DNA of 64,000 nt from Lachnospiraceae bacterium (GTDB lineage: Bacteria; Bacillota; Clostridia; Lachnospirales; Lachnospiraceae), in NCBI GenBank assembly GCA_011959105.1, contig BLLU01000264.1, forward strand, positions 1 through 64,000. The letters run 5' to 3'. Shown in pieces: positions 42,582-52,113 of this stretch. Each line of letters begins with the position of its first letter. The first letter of the stretch is position 1. The notes beneath the pieces are model-generated. The model made no database searches. It had not been told where the DNA came from and was given only the letters and a program-made list of their open reading frames with translations. A program made the position numbers and the translations under genes.

Positions 42582-43967
42582 ATGAAGCGTTTATTCCATA
42601 TCCTTCCGGCAGATTTTTTCAAGCCTCTGACAAGTAAATACAGGCAGGAATACGCAGACTGTATACTGCGGCTTTTTAATGCTTTTAAGCCGGAGATCTC
42701 CTACGGTGTGAACCGGGAGATTGTGGTAAAAGAATTGGCGGATTATTTCGAGGCCGACGATGTGGAGATGAGCTTTGACGGCGAGACCTTTGTGTCCGAT
42801 GCCAGGGAGAAGGCCAACGGGGTTATCGCCATGCTGAAAAAATGCGGCTGGATCGAGTATGAGCAGGAGACGAACCATCAGATCAACGTGGTGCTGCGGG
42901 AGTACGCGATTCCCATGATCGAGGGCATGAACCGGGTCATCCGGGAGGAGGAGGCGGAGTATCAGGGGATTATCTCCCAGATCCATGCCAGCCTCCAGAA
43001 CGAGGAATTGTACGGCAAACCCTATGAACTGATCATCCGGGGCGTGCAGGAGAACACGGAGCGGCTGCTGTCGGAACTGAAGAAATTGAATGCCAGTATC
43101 AAGCGGCATATGGACGCACAGACCAATGATATGGATGCCGCAGAAATTCTGAATCATTTCTTTGATTATCATAAAAATATCGGTTCCAAGGCGTATCTGC
43201 GCATGAAAACCAGCGAAAATATCTCCTATTTTCGAACGGCCATCATAGAGCGGATCCAGTGGATCATGGAGTCTGCCGATATCATGGACCGGGCGGTGGC
43301 CGGTTATATGGAAGTGGAAGAGACGGAGGATGCCGATCTGGCCTATGATCAGGTGATAGCCATGCTTATGGATATCAAATCTTCTTTTTACCGCCTGGAC
43401 GATATTATCGAGGAGATCGACCGCAAACATGCCAGATATATGCGGGGAGCGGTGATGCGGGCCAGGTTCCTGCTGGCCACCGGCAGTAATCTGGAGGGAA
43501 AACTTTCCCGGATTCTGGATCTGTATGTAAAGCGAATCAATGGGGAGGAGGAGCGCGCGGAGGAGGACTACCGGGAATTGTTTTCTCTGTATCCCCAGAA
43601 TTACCTGTCCCCGGAGTCTCTGCAGACCATACCCGTCACCAAAAAGCTGGGAATTATCAACGGTTTTTCCCAAGGCCCGGGTATGAGCGAGGAGGAGCGT
43701 CTGCTGTACAAGGAGGCGCTCAGGGCCAGGAACCGCAGCCGTTTTTCCCGGAAAAACATCAACGATTATGTGGCCGGTCTTCTGGGAGAACGGGACCTGC
43801 TGCCGGTAACGGAGGTGCCTGTGGAATGCGCCAGAGATCTGATCCGCATTATCTATATAAGCATTTATGCGGGAAACCGCTCCAATAATTACACCATCCA
43901 GAGGAGCGGGGAACGGGTGGAGATAAAGGGGTATTCCCTGCCTTATTTTGATATCGTAAAGGTATGA
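42582..43967 (+). CDS. jetA: Wadjet system protein JetA (MksF/kleisin-like)
   Basis: The 461-residue protein starts MKRLFHILPADFFKPLTSKY, the opening I associate with JetA of the DUF5716 type. It has winged-helix (about 20-110) and long helical regions, then a C-terminal winged-helix tail. JetA is the kleisin-like partner of the SMC-like JetC, together with JetB forming a MukBEF-like ring that loads on circular DNA. It differs from type I Wadjet, whose JetA is DUF3375. It starts at ATG 42582 and is followed after 15 bases by jetB. All four components are present in order, so the system may be complete. Confidence 0.9.
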   Translation: MKRLFHILPADFFKPLTSKYRQEYADCILRLFNAFKPEISYGVNREIVVKELADYFEADDVEMSFDGETFVSDAREKANGVIAMLKKCGWIEYEQETNHQINVVLREYAIPMIEGMNRVIREEEAEYQGIISQIHASLQNEELYGKPYELIIRGVQENTERLLSELKKLNASIKRHMDAQTNDMDAAEILNHFFDYHKNIGSKAYLRMKTSENISYFRTAIIERIQWIMESADIMDRAVAGYMEVEETEDADLAYDQVIAMLMDIKSSFYRLDDIIEEIDRKHARYMRGAVMRARFLLATGSNLEGKLSRILDLYVKRINGEEERAEEDYRELFSLYPQNYLSPESLQTIPVTKKLGIINGFSQGPGMSEEERLLYKEALRARNRSRFSRKNINDYVAGLLGERDLLPVTEVPVECARDLIRIIYISIYAGNRSNNYTIQRSGERVEIKGYSLPYFDIVKV

Positions 43968-43982
43968 GAGAGGAAAAGGCAA

Positions 43983-44624
43983 ATGTTTGAGGAAATCATG
44001 GAGTCTACGGCTCAGAAAGAAAAGTTCCGCACAGCCGCCAACAAGCTGCTGAACCAATGTTTTCTGCTGCGCAGGCGGGAGGACACCAAAAAGGAGTATG
44101 TTTATGTCCGGCAGAACCGGGAACTGTTTGTCCCCTTTTTTGACCTGCTGGGATATGAGCTTCGGATCAACGAGGACCAGGGAGTGATCGGCATTGTGAA
44201 CCAGTTCGGCACGGGGCGTCTGGCCCTGGGCAAATACGAGAGTATCTTCCTGTTGATCCTGCGCATCCTGTATGTGGAAAAGCGCAAGGAACTGGGCGCT
44301 TTTTCCGAGGAAGCAACCGTGCTGATGGAGGAGATTCGGGAGAAATACGCCATGCTCAGGATCAAGGCCAAGCCCATGCTGGACAAGGGGATGGAGCGGC
44401 AGATGATCAGCCTGCTGCGCAGATACAATCTGATCCAGAGCCTGGACGGCGATGTGAGCCGGCCGGAAGCCCGGATCGTTGTCTACCCCTCCATCCTTAT
44501 GGCGGTGGCAGTGGAGGATATCAACGATTACTATGCCATGACGGAACAGAAACTGCAGGAGTATGCCGGAGGAAACGGGAATGGAGAACCAGAAGAAGAT
44601 TCTGACCAGAGTACAGTTGATTAA
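43983..44624 (+). CDS. jetB: Wadjet system protein JetB (MksE-like)
   Basis: The 213-residue protein consists of two winged-helix-like regions: ELRINEDQGVIGIVNQFGTG with the LALGKYESIFLLILRILY helix, and a C-terminal IVVYPSILMAVAVEDIND stretch. This is the KITE/MksE-like subunit that bridges JetA and JetC. The ribosome site AGGAAAAGG precedes ATG 43983. Its end overlaps the jetC start by 44 bases, indicating strong translational coupling. Its cellular place is the cytoplasm, on DNA. Confidence 0.88.
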   Translation: MFEEIMESTAQKEKFRTAANKLLNQCFLLRRREDTKKEYVYVRQNRELFVPFFDLLGYELRINEDQGVIGIVNQFGTGRLALGKYESIFLLILRILYVEKRKELGAFSEEATVLMEEIREKYAMLRIKAKPMLDKGMERQMISLLRRYNLIQSLDGDVSRPEARIVVYPSILMAVAVEDINDYYAMTEQKLQEYAGGNGNGEPEEDSDQSTVD

Positions 44625-47600
44625 CTGGCACTATTTTGAGAACGAGCGGGTATCCTTTCACGGCTCTACCTTAGTCAGCGGCGAGAACACCGCAGGAAAA
44701 TCTACTATATTAGATGCCATACAGCTGGTGCTCACCACCAACACCCGGCGGTTCAACGTGGCCGCCAATGAGAGGGGCAACAGGAGCCTGAAAGGCTATG
44801 TCCGCTGTAAGGTGGGGAATGTGGGGGAGACATATCTGCGGAAAAACGCGGTACCGGCCAATGTGGCTCTGGAATTCTATGAAGAGAAGGGAGACCGCTA
44901 TTTTGTCCTGGGTGTACATATGCTTTCCCCGGATGAGGAGAGCCAGGTGACCACACGCTGGTATGTGGAGGAGTGCAGGCTGGAGGATCTGTCTTTCCGG
45001 GTGGAGGGCCGGGCGGCGCTGGCGGAGGAGTTCCGGGTAAAGGGCAGAAAGTTGTCTTATATCGAGCAGAAAAATGCTGCCAGAGACCGATTCAAACGCC
45101 GCCTGGGGAATCTGGACGACAAATTCTTTGATATAATTCCCAAATCCCTGGCATTTAAGCCCATGGATAATGTAAAAGAATTCATCAACAAATTCGTGCT
45201 GTCGGAAGAGCGGGTGGATGTGGTTTCCCTGCGGGAGAATATAGAGACGCTCAGCGAACTGGAGGGGATTCTGGAGCGCTCCAGGAGGCAGCAGGGCGCT
45301 TTGGAGGAAATTCTGGGCAAATACGGGGAGATCGAGGAAAAGGAAAGGGGCATCCTGGTCAACGATCTGCTGCTTAAAATTGCAGGCCGGGACGCTGCCG
45401 GGCTGGAGGTGGAGAATCTGGAGAAGGACATCCGGGTAAAACGCCAGTCCGTGGAATCCAACCGGGAACTCACGGAGGAACTGGGCAAACGGCTGCGGAC
45501 TCTGGAGGAGCAGATTCTGGCGATTCATGTGGACAGGCAGTCCAATCAGTCCAGCCGTCTGTTGGAAAAGGCCCAGAGCCGGATCGGGGAATTGGAAAAC
45601 GATATACGGGAAAAGCAGGAAGAAGAGAAGAGGCTGAAAGAACAACTGGGACATCTGCTGACCTATCTGCGGGATCTGGCAAAGCTGGATTACAGGCCGG
45701 TGAGCCGCCCGGAGGCGGAACTGCTGGGAAAGGCGGCAGAGCAGCCGGAAGGGGCGCCCCTGCAGGAAGAGAAAGCCCGCATCGTAGAGAAGCTGGAGGC
45801 TTTCACGGGGAAAGAGCAGAAAGAGATTGAGGAAAACTGGGCGGTGCTGACCGCGGAGATGAAACAGATTTCCCAGGAGATTACGGATTGCCAGGAACTT
45901 CTTAAAAAACTGGAGAAGCGCCTGCTTCCCTACCCGGAGTATGCCGTCAGGCTGAAAGGGCTGGTGGAAAAGGAATTTTCCCGCAGGGGCATTCGCTCCA
46001 ATGTATATTTTCTCTCCGAACTGCTGGAGATCACGGACCCAGTCTGGAGCAATGCAGTGGAGGGTTATCTGCATACCCAGAAATTCTACCTGGTGGTGGA
46101 ACCGGAGCACTATGAGGCGGCGCTGGAAGTCTATGCCCGACACCTTAAAAATATCCATACCGCAGGTATTATCAACAGCCGCAGGCTTCCCGGGGAACAG
46201 GAGGTGAACCGGGATTCCCTGGCCTATGTGGTAAAGAGCGAGAACCGCTATGCGAAAGCCTATGCCAATTATATTCTGAACCGTGTGACCCGGTGCACGG
46301 ATATCCATGACCTGGAAAAGCATTCCATTGCCATCACGCCGGACTGCATGCTTTACCAGGGGTATGTGGTGCGGCATTTAAACCCCAGGGACTATGAGAA
46401 TCCCTTTATAGGCCAGTATGCCTACCGGGTACAGATTCAGAACGTAAAAAAGGACATTGAGGAAAAGACTTTGCGGCGAAGTGCTCTGCGGGAGAAGAGC
46501 AATCTGTACGGCGATGTGCGGGAGAGCGCCCGGAAGGTGAATCTGGAACTGCTGCATTTATATATGTACGCGCCGGACCGGCTGGAGGAATACAGGAGGC
46601 AGATGGCCCAGGCCAGGGCGGAACTCAAAGAGGCGGAGCGCGATCCCACTTTGATAGAACTGAACATGAAACTGGAGGAGAAGGAGAAGCAGCGGGATAC
46701 TTTGGCAGAGGAAAAGGAGCGGCTGATCAAAGAGTCCATACGGTTGGACAATCTGATAGAGATGAGCCAGGAGAAGATGGCTGAGAAGCGGAAACTTCAT
46801 GAGTCCCTGCGGGAAGAATTGGAGAGGCTGGCGGATACGGAGGGCATGGCTTACGGGGACGCCTGGGAGAAATATCTTCAGAACCGAAAATCCAAGAGTG
46901 CCCGGGAAATATCCCAAAACTTTGTGGCTTCCGGCGCCAAACTGATGAAAGATAAGGAGGAACTGGTGAACGGCAAGGGCGGCCTGCTGGCGCTGCAGAC
47001 CCGGTTCAACCAGGCCTTTGCGCTGGACTTTTTAACGGGCCAGGGAGCCGTCTCGGAATACAGGGAGGCTTTGCAGAAGCTCCGGGGTGTGGAGATCGTG
47101 CGCTATGAGGAAAAGCTGAAGTCTGCCAGAGAGGATTGCGAGCAGATTTTCCGAAGCGACTTTCTGTCCAAGATGAAGGAGAATATAGAGAGCGCTAAAA
47201 ATGAGTTCCGCAGCCTGAACAGGGCGCTGGACAGCATTTACTACGGGGATGACAGTTACCGCTTTAAGATCAGCTTTGACAAGCGCAAGGAAGGACTCTA
47301 CCATATGATCACCTCAGAGAACAACCAGGAGGGTATGAATCTGTGGAGCAACGAATTTGAGGCGGAATACCGGGAGGAGATGGCGGACCTGTTCGCCAAG
47401 CTGATGACCAGGGACGACAATGGTGAGAAGATCGTGGAGGAATATACGGATTACCGTTCCTACCTGGACTATGATATTGAAATTCACAAAAAGGACGGTT
47501 CCGTGCAGCGGTTCTCCGATATCTATGGAGAAAAGAGCGGCAGCGAGACCCAGGTGCCCTATTATGTGGCCATCGCCGCCTCTTTTTACCAGCTTTACCG

Positions 47601-47820
47601 CTATGGCAACAGCGTGAGGCTCATGCTGCTGGACGAGGCCTTTGACAAAATGGATGACGAGAGGATACAGTCTATGATGGACTTTTTCAATGGACTGGAT
47701 CTGCAGGTGATTCTGGCAACCCCTCCGGCCAAGATTGAAGTCATCGGCGAGAAAGTGGGAACCATCCTCACGGCCATCCGGGTGGGGCAGAACAGCATTG
47801 TGGAGGAATATGACCTGTGA
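44581..47820 (+). CDS. jetC: Wadjet SMC-like ATPase JetC (MksB-like)
   Basis: The 1079-residue ATPase has Walker A SGENTAGKST (K40, S41) near the N-terminus. Two long coiled-coil arms (about 250-420 and 650-850) flank a hinge-like central domain (about 450-620). The C-terminal head has signature-like GSETQVPYYVAIAASF and Walker B LMLLDEAFDKMDDERIQ. It is of the SbcC/MukB type. I chose ATG 44581, which has GGAGG eight bases upstream, over ATG 44563. In Wadjet, JetC powers loop extrusion and delivers JetD to plasmids. The antisense strand has a long ORF across this gene, which is a shadow. Confidence 0.92.
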   Translation: MENQKKILTRVQLINWHYFENERVSFHGSTLVSGENTAGKSTILDAIQLVLTTNTRRFNVAANERGNRSLKGYVRCKVGNVGETYLRKNAVPANVALEFYEEKGDRYFVLGVHMLSPDEESQVTTRWYVEECRLEDLSFRVEGRAALAEEFRVKGRKLSYIEQKNAARDRFKRRLGNLDDKFFDIIPKSLAFKPMDNVKEFINKFVLSEERVDVVSLRENIETLSELEGILERSRRQQGALEEILGKYGEIEEKERGILVNDLLLKIAGRDAAGLEVENLEKDIRVKRQSVESNRELTEELGKRLRTLEEQILAIHVDRQSNQSSRLLEKAQSRIGELENDIREKQEEEKRLKEQLGHLLTYLRDLAKLDYRPVSRPEAELLGKAAEQPEGAPLQEEKARIVEKLEAFTGKEQKEIEENWAVLTAEMKQISQEITDCQELLKKLEKRLLPYPEYAVRLKGLVEKEFSRRGIRSNVYFLSELLEITDPVWSNAVEGYLHTQKFYLVVEPEHYEAALEVYARHLKNIHTAGIINSRRLPGEQEVNRDSLAYVVKSENRYAKAYANYILNRVTRCTDIHDLEKHSIAITPDCMLYQGYVVRHLNPRDYENPFIGQYAYRVQIQNVKKDIEEKTLRRSALREKSNLYGDVRESARKVNLELLHLYMYAPDRLEEYRRQMAQARAELKEAERDPTLIELNMKLEEKEKQRDTLAEEKERLIKESIRLDNLIEMSQEKMAEKRKLHESLREELERLADTEGMAYGDAWEKYLQNRKSKSAREISQNFVASGAKLMKDKEELVNGKGGLLALQTRFNQAFALDFLTGQGAVSEYREALQKLRGVEIVRYEEKLKSAREDCEQIFRSDFLSKMKENIESAKNEFRSLNRALDSIYYGDDSYRFKISFDKRKEGLYHMITSENNQEGMNLWSNEFEAEYREEMADLFAKLMTRDDNGEKIVEEYTDYRSYLDYDIEIHKKDGSVQRFSDIYGEKSGSETQVPYYVAIAASFYQLYRYGNSVRLMLLDEAFDKMDDERIQSMMDFFNGLDLQVILATPPAKIEVIGEKVGTILTAIRVGQNSIVEEYDL

Positions 47821-49121
47821 CGGACAAAATGCAGAGCAAGGTGCTGGAGCATCTGCTGGACTCCTATGAAAAGAGCAAGACCTTCCAGGGGGAAAACCTG
47901 GTCAACCAGAACTTCTCGGTGAACATCGGGAAACTTTTTCCCAGATATCAGGACGATGCGGAGTATGATTATTTCTGCCAGGTCAATCAGTCCATGGAGG
48001 AACTTGGGAGCATGTCGTTGGTGACGCTGGAGTACCAGGGGCGGGGGATTTTGAAAAAAGTCCGGCTGAACCTGGAGAAGCTGGAGGACTGCTACAGGCT
48101 CCTGGGGAGAATGCCCCGCCGACAGGAGCAGCAGGAACTGACGGCATTGTGGGAGGATTTGCTGTATTGGGAGGAGGGGGCCGGGCCGGAACGGATTCTG
48201 CCTTTGCTTCGCTATATAGAAGCACAGCGTGTCAGGGTCAGGAAAAATCAGAATGTGGAGTATTATGGCCACGATCTGGTGGAGTACCGGGATCTGCTTA
48301 CGGCGGCCAGGGCAGTTCTGGAGAACCGGGAGGAAGTATTTGTCCGCAATTTTTCCATACAACTGTTCCACGATTCCAAAAGGCTGGAGCTGTTGGCGCC
48401 CAGGCTGGAAGCCCTGCTGTACCAGTATGGGGAGTTCCAGGAGAGAGGAAATGTGTTGGAGGAATGCGGTGTGGTCCATACCCCCACCTATGTGATGATG
48501 AAGGGCAATGGGGGGCTGAGGCTGGGAGATTGCGGGCAGGGCAGACGCCCGGGAGGGCGGGAGTCGGAACCTGCCCAGAAGATTGATCTGTCCGGGCTGA
48601 AGGGAGATCTGGCATTGTCAACAGAGTCTCTTCGAAGTATCACGGAACTGACGGTATGGGGCGGGCGCGTGGTCACGGTGGAGAATCTTACCAGCTTCCA
48701 CGACTATCCTGCCGGGGAAGACTTCGTGGTCTATCTGGGGGGCTTTCACAATAAGGTGAAGCGGGATTTTCTGGCGGAGCTGTATCGGCAGAATCCCACG
48801 AAAGAATACCGGCATTTCGGAGACCTGGACGCCGGGGGTTTTTATATACTGGAGCATTTGAAGCGGAAGACGGGGATTGGCTTCCGCTCCCTGTATATGG
48901 ACGTGGCCACGCTGCGCCGGTATGAAAAGGACCAGAGGCCCCTCACCGAGAATGACAGGAAGCGCCTGCAGCAGCTTTGGCAGATGCTGCAGGACCAGAA
49001 AGAACGGGGAGAGTGCCTGGAGGACTATGGGGAAGTGATAGCCTATATGCTGGACAGGGGATGTAAGCTGGAGCAGGAGGCGGTGAGACTGGGCGGCTTG
49101 GAACGGGAGGAAGATTTGTGA
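47817..49121 (+). CDS. jetD: Wadjet nuclease JetD (DUF2220, TOPRIM fold)
   Basis: The 434-residue protein has a winged-helix N-terminal region (about 1-120) and a C-terminal TOPRIM-type catalytic domain. E289 lies in VVTVENLTSF and the DxD pair D336/D338 in HFGDLDAGGFY. These are the metal-binding residues of a topoisomerase-like nuclease that cuts plasmid DNA once the SMC complex has extruded it. GTG 47817 overlaps the JetC stop (GTGA), giving tight coupling. A proline-glycine-rich segment at 230-255 could be a flexible linker. The operon ends in a strong terminator at 49251. Confidence 0.92.
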   Translation: MTDKMQSKVLEHLLDSYEKSKTFQGENLVNQNFSVNIGKLFPRYQDDAEYDYFCQVNQSMEELGSMSLVTLEYQGRGILKKVRLNLEKLEDCYRLLGRMPRRQEQQELTALWEDLLYWEEGAGPERILPLLRYIEAQRVRVRKNQNVEYYGHDLVEYRDLLTAARAVLENREEVFVRNFSIQLFHDSKRLELLAPRLEALLYQYGEFQERGNVLEECGVVHTPTYVMMKGNGGLRLGDCGQGRRPGGRESEPAQKIDLSGLKGDLALSTESLRSITELTVWGGRVVTVENLTSFHDYPAGEDFVVYLGGFHNKVKRDFLAELYRQNPTKEYRHFGDLDAGGFYILEHLKRKTGIGFRSLYMDVATLRRYEKDQRPLTENDRKRLQQLWQMLQDQKERGECLEDYGEVIAYMLDRGCKLEQEAVRLGGLEREEDL

Positions 49122-49250
49122 ATCGGAGGAGTTGTGGGCTGGAAGCGCTGTGAATTGAGGCGTAGTGAATTAAGGTGCTGTGGATTGAAAGCACCGTGAC
49201 AAGGGCAGAACCAGAAAACCGGCCTGAAACTCTCTCCATGAACCGCAAGT

Positions 49251-49290
49251 GCCGCAGGAGGAGATATGCTCCATCCTGCGGCATTTTTTT
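49251..49290. terminator. Strong Rho-independent terminator after jetD
   Basis: GCCGCAGGA (49251-49259) pairs with TCCTGCGGC (49274-49282), with an inner GGAG/CTCC stem, then T7. It ends the Wadjet transcript and may also end the convergent hydrolase gene stopping at 49300. 49122-49250 contains three imperfect GCTGTGAATTGAGGC-like repeats. Confidence 0.9.
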
Positions 49291-49299
49291 CGTTTTATA

Positions 49300-50268
49300 T
49301 TACTTTATCCAGTCTTTTGTATACTCCACAATTTGTTCCAGATATTCAAAGTGCAGATAATGGCTGCCATCCAGACGGATGACTTCTCCTTTGCCGTTTT
49401 CAGGCAGCACATCCCAGTGCAGTTGCTCCCAGGAGGACAAGAGTTCGCAGTTGCTGCTGGCCACGAACAATAAAACATCGGCTTGATCGGGAAATTTCAT
49501 GCCCCTTGTGGTTTCCACATTGGCGTCCAGATGCTTTAACTCGTTCATGACGGTGCCGTTGTAGGCATTGTCCACAGACAGAATCCGATAAGTCTCCAAT
49601 TCCTTTTCCGTATAGGGATAGGTGGTGTCCGCATAGATGGCGTTGCGGGGATCACCTATGGAGGTAAGCCGGGCAAGACCCACTCCGTTCATGGCTTTCG
49701 TCAGGTAAGCGGATAGCCCGTTGAGGGCCGTCATGCTGATGGGAAGAGGCTGCTCATCATTCATACCGGGTACGGAAGGGTCTATGCCCACAAAGCCCCT
49801 GACCTCTTCCGGGTACTGATTGGCCCAGTAGAGAGAATACAGTCCCCCGATGGAATGTCCCATCAGGTAATACTCCTCATATCCCAGCGTCTCTACACAG
49901 GTATGTAGTTCCTGTACAATTTTGTCAATGGTGCGGTCCTGGTCCGTCTGATCAGACAGCCCATAGCCGAAGGGCTCTATTGTTACCACGCAGTAGTCCT
50001 GAGAAAGGGCAACGGCCAGGGGCTCCAATTCCAACACGGGGGAGGCACAGCCGTATCCCGACAGCAGTATAATCACCGGATTGGCCTGATCTCCCTTTAT
50101 GTCCACCCGCATGCTCTTACCGTCCACCGTTACCGCCTGTCCGTAGGCGTCCTGCAGTTTGGGCCTGGCCAAAAGCCTGCACACGGCATTGACGATTATT
50201 CCGAGAAGGATGACCGCTGCCAGCAGGATCAATAGCCACTTTAGTACTTTTCTGATCTTTCGCCACAT
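49300..50268 (-). CDS. Alpha/beta-hydrolase with N-terminal membrane anchor
   Basis: The 322-residue protein has one N-terminal helix (about 8-30). The fold follows with VIILLSGYGCASPV, the nucleophile serine in LMGHSIGGLYSLYWA, and a C-terminal SHYLHFEYLEQIV histidine. The catalytic set is Ser-Asp-His. ATG 50268 has AAAGGAGG upstream; the in-frame start at 50295 is less favourable. It looks like a surface-tethered lipase or esterase of the proline iminopeptidase/haloperoxidase style. It lies between the two defence operons and points away from the second; no link with either is evident. GC-rich composition is like the block to its left. Confidence 0.88.
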   Translation of the reverse strand: MWRKIRKVLKWLLILLAAVILLGIIVNAVCRLLARPKLQDAYGQAVTVDGKSMRVDIKGDQANPVIILLSGYGCASPVLELEPLAVALSQDYCVVTIEPFGYGLSDQTDQDRTIDKIVQELHTCVETLGYEEYYLMGHSIGGLYSLYWANQYPEEVRGFVGIDPSVPGMNDEQPLPISMTALNGLSAYLTKAMNGVGLARLTSIGDPRNAIYADTTYPYTEKELETYRILSVDNAYNGTVMNELKHLDANVETTRGMKFPDQADVLLFVASSNCELLSSWEQLHWDVLPENGKGEVIRLDGSHYLHFEYLEQIVEYTKDWIK

Positions 50269-50539
50269 GTTAAATTCCTCCTTTGATATAGGCATAGTAT
50301 ATCACATAACGTGTAGTGAGATGTTATTGTGATTTGTATTATCTAAGGCATTATAATATATGTTTTGAGGGTTTGCAAGAGGGGATTTTGGAGAGATCAG
50401 ATCTTATTTCTTGTATAGTGTAATATACTACCGGTTTTTAGGATATGGGGACTAGTTCTATGATGAGGCTAAGAGAACATGTAAATGAATATTAGCAAAG
50501 TTAAAATTTTTCAATTTGCGATAGACGTCCAAGTACGTA

Positions 50540-50568
50540 TTGACTATATGCCGTAAAAGCGATACAAT
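50540..50568 (+). promoter_or_regulatory. Promoter for the candidate defence operon
   Basis: TTGACT (50540-50545), a 17-base spacer and TACAAT (50563-50568) give a near-consensus sigma-A promoter. The first gene starts 225 bases downstream, leaving a long leader. The region 50269-50539 is AT-rich; no gene or other signal was recognised there. Confidence 0.6.
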
Positions 50569-50702
50569 ACACTAAAAGAACAAAATGGATATAGTTTGAG
50601 AATGTAGGTGATATAGAGTTATAAAAATGCTTAGATTAATTATACATTTTAGTTTAGGAATGTTAAAACATGGAGCTTTGGAGTGACGCTTAATAATTTG
50701 TA

Positions 50703-50761
50703 TTTGAGGTAATCTGCGGATTAGGATACCAAATGCAAATATGGTTATTATAAACCTCAAA
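50703..50761 (+). promoter_or_regulatory. Possible structured leader RNA
   Basis: TTTGAGGT (50703-50710) pairs perfectly with ACCTCAAA (50754-50761), enclosing two short arms (AATC TGCG GATT, and ACCA...TGGT). This three-branch layout ends 33 bases before the ATG of the first operon gene. It could be a regulatory leader or a chance fold in AT-rich DNA; no known riboswitch matches. Confidence 0.3.
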
Positions 50762-50793
50762 GAACTAACAGTAGATAAGGGGATAAAGAAAAT

Positions 50794-52110
50794 ATGGAAC
50801 GAGTAGTGAAGGCAAATCCAACCAAAGAATTTTTTGTAAATATGTTGGTTCGGGATATTTTGTTAAAGCAAGCGATTATTGAATTGATTGACAACAGCAT
50901 TGATGGAGCAAGGAGTATTAGGGAAAATAATGAATATAAAGGTTTGGAGATAGTTGTAAAATTTAATGGCGAGAGATTTGAAATAGAAGATAATTGTGGT
51001 GGCATTCCAGTAGATGTCGCGGCAAATTATGCATTTAGATTTGGAAGGCCCAAGAGCGTCCAAAGTAGTAATACTGAAACTACAGGCATATTTGGAATAG
51101 GCATGAAAAGGGCTTTATTTAAGATAGGAAAAAATTTTGCAATTCATTCAACTACGAGAACATCTGAATTTGATTTAGAACTTGATGTAGAAAATTGGTT
51201 ATCTAAAGAAGATTGGGATTTTGAGTTTGCCTCATATAAGGAAAATATAAATAATGAAGGAGTAAAAACAGGAACAAAAATAGTAGTTACTAATTTAAAT
51301 GAAGATATTGCTGGAGAATTATGCAGTCAGGAATTTGAGACGGAACTGATTGAACATGTTCAGCGTAGAGTTGGGTTAGATATTGCATATGGAATAGCGA
51401 TTACCGTAAATGAAAAAACGTTGATTGGAAATAATATTTCTTTAATTAATAATGAAGAGGGAATTAAAGTAGTTAAAGAAGACTATGATGATGACGGAGT
51501 CAATGTTCAAATATTGGGAGGAATAGCACCGCGGGAGGGAAAAAATTATCCACCTGAGAAAGCGGGATGGTATATCTATTGTAATGGGAGATTGGTAGTT
51601 GCGGCAGATAAATCCTCTCTTACGACCTGGAAAGATATGGAGAATAAAAGCAGCGGCGTTGTCTTTCACAATAACTATGCCGGATTTAGAGGTATTGTGT
51701 ACTTTTCCTCCAAACAACCGGAGAAACTGCCGTGGAATACTACTAAAACAGGGCTTGATGAAACATCCCGAGTATATTTGCGGGCACGGGAGAAGATGCT
51801 CGAAATATTTAAGATTGTGAAGGGAATTATTGATGAAATCAAGAAAAATACGGAAGAAAAGGACGATGGAGTAGAAGAATCTGTTGCAAAGATGCAGGGA
51901 ATGGAGATGACGGTATCAGAGATTAAGAAAGTAGTCAAAAACAGGGAAATGGCGATAAAAAGCATCAAAATTACAACGGAGCCTAATGTTACTATTAGTT
52001 ATAAAAAACCTAAAAAAGATGCAGATGAGCTAAAAGGAGTTTTAGGCGTAAAATCCTATAAAGAAGTCGGAGAAAAAACCTTTGAATACTATAAAGATGC
52101 GGAGTGTTAA
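50794..52110 (+). CDS. GHKL (MORC/Hsp90-like) ATPase of candidate defence operon
   Basis: The 438-residue protein has a GHKL ATP-binding fold: N-box E30 and N34 in ELIDNSIDGA, G1 box EDNCGGI (65-71) and G2 loop GIFGIGMKRALF (98-109). A transducer-like domain (190-340) follows. The C-terminal third is a charged coiled coil with KKNTEEKDDG and ends FEYYKDAEC. Such ATPases dimerise on ATP and often act as switches in anti-phage systems (MORC, sacsin-like). It has a weak AAGGGG upstream, and the next gene starts three bases after it. It is the first of six genes in one direction. No nuclease motif is visible in it. Confidence 0.82.
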   Translation: MERVVKANPTKEFFVNMLVRDILLKQAIIELIDNSIDGARSIRENNEYKGLEIVVKFNGERFEIEDNCGGIPVDVAANYAFRFGRPKSVQSSNTETTGIFGIGMKRALFKIGKNFAIHSTTRTSEFDLELDVENWLSKEDWDFEFASYKENINNEGVKTGTKIVVTNLNEDIAGELCSQEFETELIEHVQRRVGLDIAYGIAITVNEKTLIGNNISLINNEEGIKVVKEDYDDDGVNVQILGGIAPREGKNYPPEKAGWYIYCNGRLVVAADKSSLTTWKDMENKSSGVVFHNNYAGFRGIVYFSSKQPEKLPWNTTKTGLDETSRVYLRAREKMLEIFKIVKGIIDEIKKNTEEKDDGVEESVAKMQGMEMTVSEIKKVVKNREMAIKSIKITTEPNVTISYKKPKKDADELKGVLGVKSYKEVGEKTFEYYKDAEC

Positions 52111-52113
52111 GAT

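Noticed and set aside
42591-44057. 488-codon open frame on the minus strand
   Set aside because: Antisense of jetA and jetB with no ribosome site or domain; a shadow frame.
44710-46377. 555-codon open frame on the minus strand
   Set aside because: It lies entirely antisense to jetC, whose Walker motifs and coiled coils establish the coding strand; the frame is a GC-driven shadow.
50572-50760. 62-codon minus-strand ORF in the leader region
   Set aside because: AT-rich frame without ribosome site or similarity; it overlaps the promoter and leader of the plus-strand operon.
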